From positions 1-64,000 of the forward strand of contig JBNKWZ010000013.1 in assembly GCA_050300015.1 (NCBI GenBank): 64,000 nucleotides of DNA, given 5' to 3'. The position numbers and the translations under genes are program-made. The notes below the pieces were generated by a model. The model saw only the letters and a list, made by a program, of their open reading frames with translations. It was not told the DNA's origin and ran no database searches. Of the stretch, positions 61,481 through 64,000 are shown piece by piece; the first letter of the stretch is position 1; the number at the start of each line of letters is the position of its first letter. The DNA comes from CAYZQH01 sp050300015 (GTDB lineage Bacteria; Pseudomonadota; Gammaproteobacteria; Pseudomonadales; Cellvibrionaceae).

Positions 61481-61492
61481 GTAACCGGTTAC
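61481..61492. promoter_or_regulatory. LacI-family-type operator palindrome
   Basis: GTAACCGGTTAC is a perfect 12-bp palindrome with the central CG that LacI-family dimers usually need. It lies 142 bp upstream of the transporter start and 167 bp upstream of xylB, in the region where the divergent promoters should overlap. No LacI-type gene is in the window. I saw no second copy of the palindrome, although a systematic search of both strands is needed. Confidence 0.55.
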
Positions 61493-61568
61493 ATGATTTT
61501 TGGGTTTGACTCCCCCGCCCAACGGAGGCAGTATTGCCGCCTTTAGGGCCACAGAGGCCGATGTGTAA

Positions 61569-61624
61569 GGAACCTCTGATCAAGTCCAAATGGTTTCTGC
61601 CGTTTGGACTTGATCAGAGGTTCC
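61569..61624. repeat. Perfect inverted-repeat element upstream of xylB
   Basis: Two 22-base arms (61569-61590 and 61603-61624), starting GGAACCTCTGATCAAGTCC and exactly complementary, surround a 12-base loop TGGTTTCTGCCG. No open reading frame is inside. The arm recurs imperfectly at 43425-43470, so it is a dispersed element and not a gene-specific regulator. It could form a stable stem in the 5' leader of xylB. Confidence 0.7.
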
Positions 61625-61658
61625 CCTAAAGAAAACCCGCGATTAATAAGGTTCAGAC

Positions 61659-63149
61659 ATGTTATTTCTTGGAATTGATGTGGGCAGCTCTTCAGTAAAA
61701 CTGTCTGTACTCGACGGTGAAACGGGCAAGAGCGTGGCACAAACCCAGTACCCCGCCACGGAGCTTACCATTGCCAGTCCGGCGCCGGGATTTGCCGAGC
61801 AAGCCCCCGAAACCTGGTGGGAATGCGTATGTGCTGGGCTTAACATCCTCAGGGAGAAAGTCGACCTAAAGGCCATTTCTGCCATAGGCATCGCCTACCA
61901 AATGCATGGCTTGGTGCTGGTGGACGAAAAACATCAAGTATTGCGCCCCGCCATTATTTGGTGCGACAGTCGAGCGATCCCTTACGGTGACGAAGCCTTA
62001 GAGAGCCTAGGTACCGATTACTGCTACAGCCATCTACTGAACGCACCGGGCAATTTTACGGCTGCCAAGCTCCGTTGGGTGCAAGAGAACCAGCCCGAGA
62101 TTTATGCGAATATACACGCCGCCATGCTACCCGGTGATTACATCGCTATGCGTCTGTCCGGTGTCATCAACACCACTGCCACGGGCTTATCCGAAGGCAC
62201 ACTTTGGGACTACAAGGCGCGCGCACCTGCGCAGGCACTGTTGGACCATTGGGGCATGTCGCCTGAGCTACTGCCTGAAATTGTCCCAACACTGGGCTTC
62301 CAGTCGGCCGTAAGTGACACTATGGCAGAAGAACTTGGCCTTAATCGTGGCACACCGATTACCTACCGAGCCGGCGACCAACCCAACAACGCCTTGAGCC
62401 TGTTTGCCCTAGAACCCGGCGAAGTGGCCGCCACAGCGGGCACTTCGGGCGTCATTTACGCGGTGACCAATCAACCGGCCACCGACCCCGAGGGCCGGGT
62501 CAATACCTTCTTACACGTATCCGATACCGCTGACACGCCGCGTAATGGGGTACTGGCCTGTGTCAACGGTACCGGTCGTGCGTACAGCTGGTTACGCCAA
62601 ACCCTGGCGCAAGCAGGTGGCGACGCCGCCTACCCCGTACTGAACGAATTGGCCGAGGCCACGCCCATTGGCGCAGACGGGCTAATGGTCCTCCCCTTCG
62701 GCAACGGCGCAGAACGCTTGCTTCAAAATCGTAATCTTGGTGCGAAAATGCTGAATTTGGACTTCAACCGTCACCAATTGGGGCATTTGGTCAGGGCAAC
62801 CCAGGAGGGTATCGCTTTTGCGTTGAATATGGGCTTTGGCGTGTTAGAATCCATCGGCGCGCAGTGCCGTACCGTTAAAGCTGGGCACAGTAATTTGTTT
62901 TTAAGCCCCCTCTTTTGTGAGGTGTTCGCCAATACCACCGGTGCCACGGTTGAGCTCTATGACACCGACGGCGCCGAGGGCGCTGCACGAGCGGCAGCCA
63001 TTGGAGCAGGCTTTTACACTACATCGTCGGCGGCGTTCTCGCATTTAACACAGATTAAGCGTATCGAACCCACATCCGAATTAACGGAGCACTACCAGGC
63101 GGCCTACCAACGTTGGCAACTTGCCCTAAAGCAAGCATTGTTGGCTTAG
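61659..63149 (+). CDS. xylB: Xylulokinase
   Basis: The product has 496 residues. It phosphorylates D-xylulose to xylulose-5-phosphate. The FGGY fold shows LGIDVGSSSVKLSVLDGETG, GIAYQMHGLVLVDEK (the substrate-site QMHGLV typical of XylB), AIIWCDSRA, AGDQPNNALSLFALEPGE, TAGTSGVIYAV and the C-terminal GAEGAARAAAIGAGF. It is followed by xylA after 39 bp in the same direction. It starts with AAGG as the ribosome site, downstream of the inverted repeat at 61569-61624. Confidence 0.96.
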   Translation: MLFLGIDVGSSSVKLSVLDGETGKSVAQTQYPATELTIASPAPGFAEQAPETWWECVCAGLNILREKVDLKAISAIGIAYQMHGLVLVDEKHQVLRPAIIWCDSRAIPYGDEALESLGTDYCYSHLLNAPGNFTAAKLRWVQENQPEIYANIHAAMLPGDYIAMRLSGVINTTATGLSEGTLWDYKARAPAQALLDHWGMSPELLPEIVPTLGFQSAVSDTMAEELGLNRGTPITYRAGDQPNNALSLFALEPGEVAATAGTSGVIYAVTNQPATDPEGRVNTFLHVSDTADTPRNGVLACVNGTGRAYSWLRQTLAQAGGDAAYPVLNELAEATPIGADGLMVLPFGNGAERLLQNRNLGAKMLNLDFNRHQLGHLVRATQEGIAFALNMGFGVLESIGAQCRTVKAGHSNLFLSPLFCEVFANTTGATVELYDTDGAEGAARAAAIGAGFYTTSSAAFSHLTQIKRIEPTSELTEHYQAAYQRWQLALKQALLA

Positions 63150-63188
63150 ACGTCTTTCTACACCACTGAACTAAACAGGTAACCCACT

Positions 63189-64000
63189 ATGAAAGTGACC
63201 ATCGGCGAAAAAGAATATTTTCCCGGCATCAATAAAATTCAATACGAAGGACCTGAGTCGGACAATCCATTAGCATTTCGTTACTATGATGAAAACCGCG
63301 TCATTGCCGGACGCACTATGAAAGAGTTCTTCAAATTCGCAACCTGCTATTGGCATACCTTTAACGACACTACAGGCGACCCTTTTGGCCCCGGCACCAA
63401 GCGTTGGTCTTGGTTTGAGGCAGCGGACCCAGAGACCCGCGCGCGCAACAAAATGGACGCCGCCTTCGAATTTATCACCAAACTCGGTACGCCTTACTAC
63501 TGTTTTCACGATGTGGACTTGGTGGAAGAAGGTAGCGCTAACCGCGCAGAGTTCAGCAAACGCCTGTCCACGATTGTGGATTACGCCAAAGAGAAAATGT
63601 CGGCCTCTGGCGTTAAGTTACTTTGGGGCACAGCTAACCTGTTCACCAACCCACGCTTCATGAATGGTGCCTCCACAAACCCTGACTTTAATGTGGTAGC
63701 GTATGCCGGCGCACAATTAAAAGATGCGTTGGATGCCACTATCGCACTTAATGGTGAGAACTACGTGTTTTGGGGTGGCCGTGAAGGTTATATGAGCTTG
63801 CTCAACACAGACATGAAGCGTGAGCAAGAGCACATGGCACGCTTTCTAACCATGGCGCGCGATTATGCTCGCTCGCAAGGCTTTAAAGGCACTTTCTTTA
63901 TTGAGCCTAAACCCATGGAGCCTTCCAAGCATCAATACGATTTTGACTCGGCAACGGTAATCGGCTTTTTGCGGGCCCACGGTCTCGACAAAGACTTTAA
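63189..64000 (+). CDS. xylA: Xylose isomerase (3' end beyond the window)
   Basis: The frame runs from the ATG at 63189 to the window end, 270 codons, without a stop. It converts D-xylose to D-xylulose for XylB. The start MKVTIGEKEYFPGINKIQYEG and LAFRYYDENRVIAGRTMKEFF are typical of long (class II) XylA. Catalytic residues visible are CFHDVDLVEEG (His/Asp), FWGGREGY and the metal-binding FIEPKPMEPSKHQYDFD. The rest of the metal site lies outside. The gene lies 39 bp after xylB and has AGGTAA before its start. Confidence 0.95.
   Translation, partial: MKVTIGEKEYFPGINKIQYEGPESDNPLAFRYYDENRVIAGRTMKEFFKFATCYWHTFNDTTGDPFGPGTKRWSWFEAADPETRARNKMDAAFEFITKLGTPYYCFHDVDLVEEGSANRAEFSKRLSTIVDYAKEKMSASGVKLLWGTANLFTNPRFMNGASTNPDFNVVAYAGAQLKDALDATIALNGENYVFWGGREGYMSLLNTDMKREQEHMARFLTMARDYARSQGFKGTFFIEPKPMEPSKHQYDFDSATVIGFLRAHGLDKDF

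Larger units (their letters stand above)
61340..61658. other. Divergent control region between the sugar transporter and xylB
   Basis: About 320 bp. It carries the perfect palindrome GTAACCGGTTAC at 61481-61492, a large perfect inverted repeat at 61569-61624, and the xylB ribosome site (AAGG before 61659). Promoters must lie here in both directions, but I could not fix a convincing -10 element. Confidence 0.5.

Noticed and set aside
1..64000. CRISPR array, rRNA operon, tRNA or replication origin
   Set aside because: No regular repeat-spacer structure, no rRNA-like sequence, no cloverleaf candidates, and no DnaA box cluster were noticed by eye. A covariance-model search would be needed to be certain for small RNAs.

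Overview
The window looks like a chromosomal segment of a plant-polysaccharide-degrading gammaproteobacterium close to Cellvibrio and its relatives (Saccharophagus, Teredinibacter). This rests on a xyloglucan utilisation cluster (GH95, GH35, GH31 with a PA14 insert, GH3), a lipoprotein pectate lyase with a polyserine linker, a xylose isomerase pathway, and pseudomonad-like housekeeping genes (carA-carB-greA, tyrS, anmK, erpA, grxD, hrpB). The species assignment is inference from gene content. No 16S rRNA or tRNA gene was seen.

Bases 1-5400 are a mobile, AT-richer region. The window opens with the first codons of an IS30-type transposase. A decayed IS4/IS50-type transposase follows, and its terminal repeat cuts into an attC site. 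Then come at least five integron gene cassettes, all on the minus strand and separated by four complete attC sites of about 110-120 bp, with no integrase visible. This is a cluster of attC sites lacking an integrase. The cassettes carry an exported protein, two decayed genes, a two-gene cassette (M15-like metallopeptidase plus a small lipoprotein) and a DUF4279-like protein. A small protein of unknown function at 4995-5381 closes the region.

Bases 5600-25000 hold a GH9-like protein with a degenerate active site, a membrane protein, greA, carB and carA (minus strand), a TetR regulator, a GAF-PAS-PAS-GGDEF-EAL protein, tyrS, an M23 peptidase with anmK, and erpA. A histidine kinase and a response regulator follow that share an unusual central sensor-like domain. 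At 25400-35000 (plus strand) lie an HPt protein, a large CHASE hybrid kinase, a DUF6502-DUF5666 lipoprotein pair, transaldolase, a TerB-like protein and an HDOD protein.

Bases 35000-49000 contain a tightly overlapping operon for glycerophosphodiester use (FGGY kinase, GDPD, GlpD-like), the PL3 pectate lyase, grxD, an orphan hydantoinase-B-like protein coupled to an unknown protein, a SNF2 helicase and hrpB.

Bases 49100-64000 are a xyloglucan and xylose module. An outer-membrane-anchored GH3-SGNH fusion, GH31 alpha-xylosidase, GH35 beta-galactosidase, GH95 alpha-fucosidase and an MFS sugar transporter run on the minus strand. xylB and xylA diverge on the plus strand from a control region that carries a perfect 12-bp palindrome of LacI-operator type. 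Together they would strip fucose, galactose and xylose from xyloglucan oligosaccharides, import sugar, and feed xylose into the pentose phosphate pathway. Transaldolase is also encoded in the window.

Two families of short intergenic inverted-repeat elements are scattered through 23.6-61.6 kb.
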